From: Hansfordia pulvinata
Taxonomy: Eukaryota; Ascomycota; Sordariomycetes; Xylariales
Direction: 5' to 3'
NCBI GenBank assembly: GCA_006538405.1
Contig: BJKQ01000010.1
Coordinates: forward strand, 1,054,001-1,118,000
DNA length: 64,000 bases
Below, one piece after another: positions 22,379-32,800 of this stretch; the stretch's first letter is position 1; the number at the start of each line of letters is the position of its first letter. Below the pieces are notes generated by a model. It was not told the origin of the DNA, did no database searches, and saw only the letters and a list, made by a program, of their open reading frames with translations. A program made the position numbers and the translations under genes.

Positions 22379-24492
22379 TCACCAGTCCAACACCCAGGGA
22401 TGCTCGCTGATGATGCGATTCTCGAGCTTCGCTTGCAAGGGTACCTTCTTCTCGATCTCCCGCAGCATCGCGGCCTTCAGCTTGCCGACAATCGTCCGTT
22501 CGTCCGCTGCCGTCTTGACCTGGTCCGGGGTGAAGATGCTCTCGTACCCGTCCAGCAGCCACTTGGTCGTCGCGAACTTGTACTTTTTGTGCATCGATAT
22601 GTCGCGGCCGTCGATCTGGAACGCCTTCAACCGGTCGCCGTCTTTCGAGTGGTCCGATCGGTCGTACCGCACCTGGCAGCCCTTGCTGAAGTGCGCAAAG
22701 GTCTGGACCGCCAGCGTCTTGCCGTGCGCGTTCTTCCGGCTGTACACGCCTTCGAAGACCTCCCAGAGGTCCTTGCCCGACAGCTCCCAGATGCCAATCT
22801 GGTCGTCGTAGGGGTCCAGGTCGCCCAGCTGCGCGAGCGAGATCTGGCCCTCGGGGACGTCGGCAGTGACCGAGCCCCCAGTCAAAAATGCAAAGTCCAC
22901 GTCGTCGTCCTCGGCCTTGGCTGCATTGTAAATCAAGCTGGAGGGAAAGGGGGTGTTGTGTCAGCAGCGGTTACACGCAAGGTGGCGACGGCGCAGCCGC
23001 CAGGAGGTGATGTCGAGGCTGGGGTAAACCTACTCTGAGTACCAGTTGCCGGCCGTGGTCGCCATCTCGAATCTCCGGCCCTTCTCTATCAGCATGCCGG
23101 ACGTGCCGATGATCTTTTCCAGATGCTTCAACGGCTTCTGGATCTCGCCGATGACCTGGGTCATGCCCGGGTCGGCGATCGCGTCGTATTTGCTGGTGAG
23201 CTCGTAGAAGTCGCCATGGCAGTTCTTCAGCTTATTGCCCTCAAACTCCAGCGTCAGGTCTCCCAGATATCGCCCGCTGCGCAACAGGAGTCAGTCATTG
23301 CGCTGACGTGCTGGCCAGTGTCCGGAACCGGAACCGGGGACTCACTACATGGCGGCCTGGACGATGCAGACGCCGTTGACGACGGTCGGGTAGCGCCCGC
23401 CCTTGGAGCTGGGGTCGCCCACCACTGGTTCAGAGAAGTAGACAGGGGTCAGCTCAGTAGGAATCGGGGAGGAGGGAGAAAGCCGGCATCCTCCACAAGA
23501 AGAGCGGGAGGCTCCGGGGCCACAAGCTTAGGATGGAGGTTGGTAGGCAACCACTTACTGTATTCCTGGGCGTTTTTCCGGAGGCCGGTGTGCGAATGCC
23601 CGCCCAAGATGGCTGCCACCCCCAAGTCGGCGTACTGCTCCGCAATGTCCACATCAACCTCATACCCAACGTGGGTCAGGCCAATGATGCGATAGCCCTC
23701 TTCCCGAACCTCTTTAAGTTTGTTGATTTGTTCCAAGATCCTCTTGGCGGCAGGGAGCTCGTCCTCGAATACGACGTCTTTGCTGGGTTTGCTGCCATCG
23801 CCGGTGTTGGCAGGCGAAAGGCCAAACATGACCAACTTGTGCTTTGGGTTCAAAATGTACGGCTCATCCGGGTGAAGCACCCCTCTCAGACCAATGTGCG
23901 CCTCCGAGTTGCCCTTGAAATGGATGTTGCCCCCCAGAATTCGGTCCCTCAACGGCTTGTTGAAATGCTTGATGAGTTTCCACAGCTCGAACTCGGTCCT
24001 GTCAAACTCGTGGTTGCCAATGGTCCAGGCGTCGAGGTTCGCCTCGTTCAAGTACTTGGCTATGGTAGTCATCTCCGTCTCGCTGAAGAAGGCCGTCCCG
24101 GAGGCGTCGTCGCCGAGGTTGACAAACAGAGTCCGGTCCGGGTCCTGGCCCGGATCTGGTTGACCTTGCCCATGACTGAGGTCGCGTGTCAGCAATGGAA
24201 GACACGCCATGCGGCGCTGCCGGCCATGAGAGAGGAAAGGGGAGGAGGGGGGGGATGAAAAACCAAACTCACGTCGTGGCCATCCGCCGACGCAGAACTT
24301 GGCCTGGCCTGGCGGACAGACGGCGCCATCCCGTCGGGCAGGAATCAGGCGGGAGTGGATGTCGTTGACGTGCAGAAACCTCACCGTGTCGACCTCTCTC
24401 TTGGACAAGCCGCGTTGGTCTGGTATGGACAGCGCAAGGAGGAGGCCCGCGGCCGCCAGGGCCAGGAAGAGCCTCAAGAGTGATAGAGCCAT
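22379..24492 (-). CDS. Secreted 5'-nucleotidase / UDP-sugar hydrolase-type metallophosphoesterase; apparent frameshift
   Basis: Five exons: 24492-24273, 24175-23559, 23424-23346, 23276-23034, 22937-22379. The N-terminus is a signal peptide (MALSLLRLFLALAAAGLLLA) followed by a possible KR site. The metallophosphoesterase domain has its metal and catalytic motifs in order: FLHVNDIHSR, NLGDD, TIGNHEFD, LTHVGYEVD, GGHSHTG. The 5'-nucleotidase C-terminal domain follows (FAFLTGGSV, LAQLGDLDPYDDQIGIWELS). Exon 2 needs one base: RLMGKVNQIRAR and DPDRTLFVNLGDD are in different frames, fixed by a third C at 24144-24145 (plus strand). The repaired protein is 572 residues. Predicted role: extracellular or vacuolar hydrolysis of nucleotides for phosphate and nucleoside uptake. 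No GPI-type tail (it ends ISEHPWVLDW). Confidence 0.88.
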
Positions 24493-24988
24493 GGCCGTGC
24501 AGACAAGGGTTAGTGCAATGCCGCCTCGACAATATTCCCAGTGAGGCTGCCCGAGGCGGATCGGGCTGGCTAATAAATAATGTCAGGCGCGGCAGGGCTG
24601 AAGGCGATGCGGCGCTGCCCACCTGCGCGCAACACGCGGCCTCGGATGTTTTTTTTTCTCTTGTTCCTCGAGGGACCTGGCGCATCGAGCATCCATGTTG
24701 GTTTCAAAGGGGAAGTGTTAGAAAAGGTCGGAGGTATGCGAGCGCGGCACCGCGGGCAGACCTAGCCCTCGTCGCCGCCTCATGGAAAGTTGGGTCAAAC
24801 GCCTGAAAGGGCAACGTCAAACGACAGATGTGGCCACAGAGGGGCCGGGGTTCCAGCTTCTATTCGCGGGATGGGACAGCAGTCGTGGCGGGCCAGCGAT
24901 GTCATGGCCTTCCCCCCACCCTTTGGAATTCTTCCTCCTGTGGATTTTCTCTTCGGTGTCCTCCTCAGAGACGCGGCGTGGCTCGGGA

Positions 24989-25007
24989 GGGGGGGGGGGG
25001 GGGGGGG
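24989..25007 (+). repeat. G19 homopolymer
   Basis: Nineteen consecutive G after gctcggga. Probably of uncertain true length. Confidence 0.85.
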
Positions 25008-25575
25008 TTGCAGCGGGTCGCAAAGGTCGCAGGCGAGGGTGGCGTCTTCAAGCGGCCCGTGGCACTTTTAGAGCAGTCGCCACACTCGGTTGAGTCGCGA
25101 CCTTTTTACGTTATGGCGGTGCGGCCTAGCATTATGTAGCATCGACTGGAGCCGACGATCGATGGTTGCCTGCCTTCCAAAGTCTCCTGCGCGGCCGTTC
25201 ATACCGTAGCCCACGTTGGTGGTTTATTGCGGACCCAAGTTCATCCCGAAGTGGGCGAGCAAGGAAGGACGGGTGTTGCAAGGTACACCGGTACCGCCGT
25301 CCGTCATTCGACAGTGGTATCCACGGATCAAGAGGCTGCACGCTCGGCTCGTACGGACGCCCCCGTTCGTCACATCAAATAAATCACTTGACATATTCAA
25401 TAGAAACAATCTGCCTCTCTCTTAAGTGCGCACAACCTACCTACCTAGGAGGTACGCACTTTCCAGTACGTGGGTACCCGGGCACCAAAACCAGCTCGGG
25501 TTTGTCGCCGAGTTCCCGAACCTCCCTCACCCGGTCGCCCGATCCATTCTGATCCCCGGCCTCTAAAAATGGGTT

Positions 25576-25624
25576 GCCCGACCCTTTGCGACCTTGTGAA
25601 GCCCGACCCTTTGCGACCTTGTGA
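25576..25624 (+). repeat. Tandem duplication, 25-base period
   Basis: Two exact 24-base copies starting gcccgaccctttgcgacctt, at 25576-25599 and 25601-25624, separated by one A. No coding role seen. Confidence 0.9.
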
Positions 25625-26733
25625 GGCCAACAGCAGTCCAATCACGCTGGAATCCGAGGCTTCGGTAACCAGCCGCCAGGAGCAGTGAATCGGGGACCTG
25701 TACTTTGAGGATTTTTTTCTTCTTCGGCCTTCACAACTAAAAAGAGACGGGAGAATGGTAAGAGCCGTTACCCACCTCGTCGTCGCCTACGTCGTCCGCG
25801 CAAAGATCTGATGCTATGAGTACAATCGGGGACTGAGGGCGCACTGGGCGCCGGGAAATGGAGTCATTAATTGGGCCTTATGACTTCGTCCCATCCGCAT
25901 ATCCGCACACTCCGCTGTGACAGCCAAGGCCTTGACTTGCAGCTTGTCCGAAGAGCAGTCCAGACTGGATATCCCGAGCCACGTGCTGGCCAGGGGCCAG
26001 TGATCAAGGTGGGAACGGGGCATTAAGTCGGCGACTGCTTCACGGGGAAGAAGAACTAAGAATAAAATGAGAAGAAAAAACCAACAGGTGGAAAGGGGAA
26101 TTGGGGCCCTTGCTCATTGGCGAGTGACCGTTCTCACGGGACCGAGCGCTTCCTCAGGGGTTATTCCGTGGCGCTGAGGGCATTAGGGCTTGTTCAATTG
26201 GTGTAGTGCCCAAGTACTCGTATGGGCGTGCCCAAAGGTCCATGTTCGTCTTCCGGTATAATCCCAAGTGGGAGTTGACTCGTAATCCCCATGCTGCGTG
26301 AAGGGTAGAGCTAGGCTAGTGGTTTGTCCTCGTTCGAGGCAATACCGCGGGCTGTGGGTATCCTAGAAGGCGAAAGGAAGTAGTTGGAGATGGATCACGC
26401 TGGAGACGCTTCTGGGAATGTGCCTCGATTGGAGGGGGCCAATGATCGGTGCTTGCATGAGCATCCATATGGCGATGTATGGATGGATGTCAGATAGCGA
26501 TGTACCAGCATCTTGCGTTCAAAAGAAAAAGAAAAGGAGAGAGAGGAAAAATGCCGTGATATTACGCAGCAAACGGACTCTGTTGGCCTGATGCACCTGG
26601 CCAGAATTGATTAGTTGGTGAAGTCTCGCTAGAGAAGGCCAGGAATAATGGCAACATAACGGTGGGGGCAGGCAATAGGACGAGCCACACAGGCGAAAGC
26701 AAAAGGATGAGTTACACGAGTGTGTGGGTATGA

Positions 26734-26807
26734 TGATTTCGCCCGGACTTGAACCGGAGACCTTCAGTGTGTTAGACTGACGTGATAACCAACTACACCA
26801 CGAAACC
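26734..26807 (-). tRNA. tRNA-Val, anticodon AAC
   Basis: Reads as a complete 74-base cloverleaf on the minus strand. The acceptor stem GGTTTCG pairs with CGAAATC (one G-U), discriminator A. D-arm contains GTGTAGTTGGTTATCAC. The anticodon stem TCAGT/ACTGA holds loop CTAACAC, so the anticodon is AAC. The T-arm is TCCGG-TTCAAGT-CCGGG. No intron. A TTTT run (26704-26701) about 30 bases downstream may be the Pol III terminator. Confidence 0.95.
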
Positions 26808-27057
26808 ATTGAGTACCTGATACTCAACTTATTGCTGTTTGAGTCGGTCACCGTCTGAGACACGTCACGCGCCCGACGGGCACAGCCTCGCGATGCGGCG
26901 GGGCAATCTCCAGACTGCCATTTCCACATCACTCACACCTACGACCCATACCCGACAGGACTTCACCTCACCTGCCTAACCTAGCACCGGGAACGGTGTT
27001 GCATCAAATCGTCTTCCTACTCCCCAACCGCTCTCTGCGATCCTCTGACAACGCAGC

Positions 27058-28067
27058 ATGCCATCAGAAAACCCCCAACCGCCCTCGGCGGCGCCCGCGA
27101 GTAGGCCGTACGGCTACGTCATTCGCGCCGCCCGAGCAGCCTCGTACCCCCTGCGCGGCATCGTCTACTTTATGCGCCATCCAGCCTACTGGCCACTCTT
27201 TGCTAGCCGCTTGCTGCCTCTGTCGCTGCTGTCCATCCTCGTCTACACTCTCCTCTTCACATTCGCCTTCTTGCCCCAGTTCGCCTTCCTAGCCATCTTC
27301 CACGGCCGAGGGGCTTGGGTCAATGCCGTTGTGCTCGTCTTGGGCGAGGGCCTTGTCATCATCCAAGGCCTGTTCGAAGGGTTCTTTGTCGACGAGTGCA
27401 GAGTCGATGTTTTTGATGTAAGTGCCTTCACTCAACCAATATGCCAGGGCCACTCTGCCTTCCATCTCGGCAAGGGTGTGCTGGGCGCCCGACCTTCTCG
27501 TGCTGACTCGGCTTTCCGCCAAAGGCGACTTTGATCGACAAGGGGCTCATCGACCTCATCACTCCCCATCGCATCATCTTCCCAGATGCGCCCAACTCTG
27601 TCAAGATGCTTGGGAAGCCATCAAGCCCCGCTGTGTATCAGCCATGGAGCCTGATCCAGATCGTCGAGCTGATCGCCTGCCTGCCTCTGAATCTGATACC
27701 CTATGTCGGCACTCCGGCTTTCATCATCATCACTGGCGCCAGGCTGGGAACCTTTGCGCACTACAGGTGGTTCCAGCTTCGAGGTCTGAACCGCAAAGAG
27801 CGCAAGCAGGAGATCAGTCGCCGCCGGTGGGACTACACCTGGTTCGGGGTCGTCGCCATGCTCCTCGAGCTGGTCCCGGTTCTCTCGCTGTTCTTTCTGC
27901 TCACGTCCACCTCCGGATCCGCCCTGTGGACAGCCAAGCTCGAGCACGAGACGCGGGGCCCTCTCACCCACCCGCAAGCCAATGCATCAACCGCCACACA
28001 GGGAATCTCGAGCGATCTACACGACCCTGAAGAGCCACCCCCGCCCTACGTTGACAACCCGGTGTAG
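27058..28067 (+). CDS. EI24/CysZ-like multi-pass membrane protein (Rrt8/Lds family)
   Basis: Two exons, 27058-27417 and 27525-28067, phase 0, giving 300 residues and joining RVDVFD to ATLIDKGLIDL. The pattern is that of the etoposide-induced EI24 fold: RAARAASYPLRGIVYFMRHPAYW before the first hydrophobic pair (LLPLSLLSILVYTLLFTFAFL, then VVLVLGEGLVIIQ), a central IVELIACLPLNLIPYVGTPAF helix, and a last helix MLLELVPVLSLFFLL. In yeast the related Rrt8/Lds1/Lds2 proteins sit on lipid droplets and function in spore wall formation. The C-terminal tail is hydrophilic and ends PPPPYVDNPV, a PPxY motif that could recruit an Rsp5-type ubiquitin ligase. The family call rests on topology and recalled sequence. 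Confidence 0.8.
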
Positions 28068-29855
28068 CATGGCCGCCTCTGCAGATGACCCCATCACATG
28101 ACCAATGACCACTTAAGCCCCTGTGTGTACCGTCGCAGAGATTGAGGAGTCACATCTGAGTCGAACGAGATGGGGAAGCAACGGCCAGGTGGTAGCCAGA
28201 CGACCAATGTGTGCCGTTTCCTAAGACTATAGTCGACACGAGTAGCATCAAACTGTATGTATGAGATACGAAGCAAGGTGACCGGTTCTCGCTATATTGA
28301 GATGGCCACGAAGACCATGATCGTGATGTGTGTATCCAATAGACTCGACCTATGATATCATGGCTAGGGAAGCGGCGACGCAGCACTTTGGGGCGAAGTG
28401 ACATGAGTAAGGTACCTATTTCAGATTCAGCGCCAAAAGTCGACACCCAGTCCCCGCCAGTACATCTCCTCATACGGGTTGCGGTAAGGCCCCCGATGAA
28501 GCTCACCAAAATCGGAATGTCATTCCTTGAGAGCCGTGAGCTACATGCAGGTACCAAGACTTGGACATGGTCCCTTGCCATCGCACATCAGTCATTACCT
28601 GTTTTCGAGGTACGCTGTCTGACAAGCCTCCACTACTACATGTACTGTGATGCTCTCGATTCTTTGCCTCAGGTACTGTCTGGGAAGCTTTGCCAGATAG
28701 GTGCCCGGACAGCTGGAGAACAGCTGGAGAGGAGGCTTCTAGATGGTGATCGAAGTGGGCACATACAGTTCGCCCTACAGATTGCAGGAGCTGTCTAACG
28801 AGCACCTGCAGCCACCAGACTCTATACCTCCGGTACATAATGGTTGGCGCCCACTCACTGGTTCCAAGTATCCCAGACGTTGTTGGCGCTGTCGGATGGG
28901 ACTGGAAGGTTGCCTGGGCACTTCAGAGAGTACCGAGCAGGTACAGCCAGAACGCAACTTCCCTTTCTCGCTCGGAGCCGAGCAATGGTGGAGGCGCACT
29001 TTCACCGGTCGAAGACATGAGACGATTGTGGATCCAGTCAGTTGAGGCTCTGGGCAAGAGGCAGGCACGACGGCGAGGGCAGACGAGGTACCTGACACGA
29101 CGCGCCCTCGCAGCATGCGATGGACTTGTACCTGCCACCCATGTACGCTGTGTTGTCTGAGTCTGGATTGTTCCCCGTTCGGCACAGCACTGCCTGCGCT
29201 CATCACGTTCGGCCCTAATCTTGAGAGCCTTTTTCCACCTGGTAGGCACATCATGGACGAAGGCCTACAGCAGTGATCGCCTGGGTAATGCATGGCAGGC
29301 AACTCTGCAAATCAGCATAAGACTAAGGAGGCATTTCGAGTCATCCAGATGTCCCGCGAATGATTGCGAAGCCAGTCGTAGGTACATCAAGTACCTGTAC
29401 CTACCACTCGAACACATGTCGGGTACCGTCCATGGGAACGCGACACCATGAAGGTGCCATCTCGCGCGACTGCCGTCAGTCTTGAATTTAGCTTGGTCTC
29501 TGACACAACCTCCTGCCCAATGTTGTTAGTTGCAGTCGTGCAAGCTTCCCAAATGCTCCGATGGAAAGCACGATCACGGCAATGTCTTCCCTTCGCTTCT
29601 CAAGATTTCCTCGCCCTGTTTCTTCTGGGCTTTCAAACCCTTTCCTCTTCTCTTCTCATCCTGTTCTCCATCCGCATCCCCCTCTCCTCCAACAACCACT
29701 TCCAGTCCCTACCTTTCCAGTCATCGTGAGAATCACAAAGCTTCATTCTTTCAAGTCACTCATTCAACCACCGACCCAGACTCCCAGTTACTCTGTCTTC
29801 ACCCATCCTTGGACCAACACACGCCAACCTCCCTCAGTCCACCCTCAGCTTCAAG
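28068..29855. other. Intergenic region, about 1.8 kb
   Basis: No gene supported; an open frame at 28150-28581 (-) has no family features. Several GTACCT elements occur (near 28410, 29385-29405). The last few hundred bases are pyrimidine-rich, as expected of a fungal promoter/leader for the large gene at 29856. Confidence 0.5.
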
Positions 29856-32800
29856 ATGCTCGGGAACGCCCTGCTTGGGGTTCTCGGAGCGCTTGGGCTC
29901 GCGGACTTGTCCGTAGCCCAGGCCTACGGGTCCAAGTAAGCTCATCACGATATCGTCCACCTCTTCCATCCTCGCCACTTGGTACTGACATGCCCACAGT
30001 CCTGGAGATCCCGGTATTGCCGGTGGCAACCCTGATGCCGGCGTGCCTGCTGGGCAGCCTTATGGAATCCCAACCACTGCTGGTCAACCCAACGGAGATC
30101 CCAATGCTGTCTCTCCCAACGGTCAGATTGGCCAGCCTACAACCGGCTTCTCTACGGTTCCTCTTCCCACCACTGGCCCTTTCGGACTGCCCACCAACGG
30201 ACAACCTTCTGCAAACCCTTCTCTTGGCCTTCCCTCTTCTGGGATATTGTCTGGTTTCCCTTCTGGGTTCCCCTCCGGTTTCCCTTCTGGTTTCCCCTCT
30301 GGTTTCCCCTCCGGTTTCCCTTCTGGTTTCCCCTCCGGCTCCCCCTCCGGCGTTCAGACTTCGGTCCTTTACCCTGCTTACGGAGACCCTCATGCTGGTC
30401 AGCCATTCACCACTCCCTCTGGCCCTGAAAACCTGCCTTCTGGATCCCCATCCGGCCCTCAGACCCTCAACCCTTTCTCCCGATTACCCAATGGCCCTTC
30501 CCCAGGCGAAATTCCTTCTGGTGCGCCAACCCCCGGACAGCCTTCAGGTTTCAATCCGTCTGCACTCCCTAACGGCAATCCCACTGGCTCTTCTCCTCGG
30601 CAGCCCGGTAGTGGCCAACTTACAGGGTTCCCTTCTGCTCTGCCAACTGGCCCTTTTTCTGGCCAGCCTGGAGTCGGCTCCCCCAATGGTTCCCCTTCTC
30701 AAGTTCCCAATGGCCCCTTGCCTGGCCAACCCGGTGTTGGTCAGCCCTCTGGCATCCCAACCCCGCAATTGCCCCCTAGCGGTCCAACTGGTAGCCCCAT
30801 CCAGTCTTATGGCCAGCCCAATCCTGCCCAACCTTCTGCCATACAACCATCCTCAGAAGATCCTGGTTCTGGACAGCCTTCATCAGGCCAGCCTGGTTCT
30901 GGACAGCCTTCATCTGGTCCCTCCTCTGGTCAACCTGGCTCTGGGCAGCCTTCATCAGGCCAACCAGGGGTTGATCCGTCAGGAAACGGACTGCCCTATG
31001 GTGTATCCCCTGCTGGGCAAGAGCCGGGATCTCTGTCTCCCTTGTCTTCTGGATCTCCGTCTGACGCTCAGCCAAGTGGCCTACCCACAGGATCGGAACC
31101 TGGCCCTTTGAACCCCGGACAGCCGTCAGGCACGCAATCGCTTCAACCATCTGGCCTTGCCTCAAGTCCAGGATCCGGACCGTATGGCCAGAGCTCTCCC
31201 AACCAGCCAGGAACAAACCAGCCCGGTGACGGCCATTCACCCCCCTCCTCAGGAAATGCCCCCAATGGCCAGCTCCCAGGACCTCCGTCACAAGGAGCTT
31301 CATCAGGTCCTAGCGTCGATCAACCTTCCCCGGACCAGCCCTCGGTGGGTTTGCCATCTCAATTCCCATCTGGTCCCGGCCCCGCTCAACCACCCCAGGC
31401 CTTGCCCACTGGCTCATCATCTGTTCTCCCCTCTGGCCCTGGAGATGCACAGCCATCTGCAAACCAACCTTGGCCCCCGTATGGACAGCCTGGATCTGAT
31501 CAGCCCTCTTCTGCAAGCGATCCAGGCTCTGGATCAAGCGGCCCATGGAGTCCCAATGCCCCCGGAAATGGTGTTCCTCCCGTCGAGCCTTCGGCCTCCG
31601 GCCCTGGATCTGCCCCCATCTCACCTGGACAACCCACTGCAGGAAGCCCTTCAACTGTTACGTCCGGCCCCCAAGCTCCTGGCGGCGATAACCCATTGAC
31701 TCCCCCAGGTCAACCCGATGGAGTTGAGCCAACCGTTGGTGGTTCTCAAGGCGCTACACCCACTGGTCCCCTTAACCCTGCTGGACCCGGAGGAGAGACG
31801 TGCCCTGCAGCCACTCCTACCACTGTCTTCGTCACTGTGGCGCCCTCATCCCTTCCAACCGTCTTCCAGACTGTCACCTCAACTGTCATCGCTTCGGCCC
31901 CTGCATCACCTGGTACTCAAGGTCCGGATTCCCAAAGCCCAGGCTCTTCAGGTCCCGGCTCTTCAGGTCCCGGCTCTTCAGGTCCCGGCTCTTCAGGTCC
32001 CGGCTCTTCAGGTCCCGGCTCTTCAGGTCCAGGTCCCATCCCAGTTCCGTCGCCCGAAAATCCTCTTGGTCCCTGGTCACCGTCAGAAACGGTCACGGTC
32101 CCTTGCCTCACTTCAACCAACACCCCTTTGTGGTCCACTGATTTCCCAGCCTTCACGCTTTCTTCCTCGGCAACCGAGACTCCAATTCCCATTGACCAGC
32201 CTCTCTCCACAGCTACTGGCCCAGACTATGACCCAAATAACCCAGGCGGATCTCTTTCAGGTGCAGCAGAAGCCACTCCCTGCTCAACTGACCCAAACGG
32301 ATCAAACGGACAGCCCGGCCCTATCCTAGGATCGCCTACGAGCGCAACTCCGGAGCCAACCAATGGCCAAGGAAACCCACTCACGACCACGCGAATCACT
32401 ACGACTGATATCAGGACCACTCTCGTGCCGCAAACCCCATACGACCCTTCGGCAGGCTCTCCCAATGTTGGTACCCCCACCGAGCAAGGAACTCCTCTGA
32501 CTTCTGCCGGCGCTTCTGTCAGCCCGGTCCCCGCAACTCCTGGTTCTGGAGACCCGGCTGCGCAAGGAGGCTCTGCCAATCCTGGAGACGGCATTCAAAC
32601 CACCCCTTGTGACACATTGACCGACGGTATTGTTGGACCTTCCGGCCAACCTGCAAACAGCGGTGCCCCCACGGTCACAATCACGGAGCCTTCAGCATCC
32701 AACCCGGCGGCCGTGTCTCCAGGACTTTATCCCAACGCTGTACCAGGCGCAAGTGCAGTCCCATCCTCTCCTGACAATGGCTACGGTTCTAACGGCAGCA

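Larger units (their letters stand above)
24493..26733. other. Intergenic region, about 2.2 kb
   Basis: No gene supported. It holds a G19 homopolymer (24989-25007), a tandem 25-base duplication (25576-25624) and a palindromic acctacctaggaggt-type element near 25440. The first part is the 5'-nucleotidase promoter. Confidence 0.5.

Noticed and set aside
25566..25630. Short repeat as a CRISPR-like array
   Set aside because: Only two adjacent copies separated by one base, in a eukaryotic genome.
28150..28581. 143-residue minus-strand open frame
   Set aside because: No family features, no splice or promoter support, and composition unlike neighbouring genes.
29561..31111. 516-residue open frame on the plus strand
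   Set aside because: Shadow frame of the repeat protein; Leu/Pro/Ser-rich, produced by the same tandem units, with no signal or domain.
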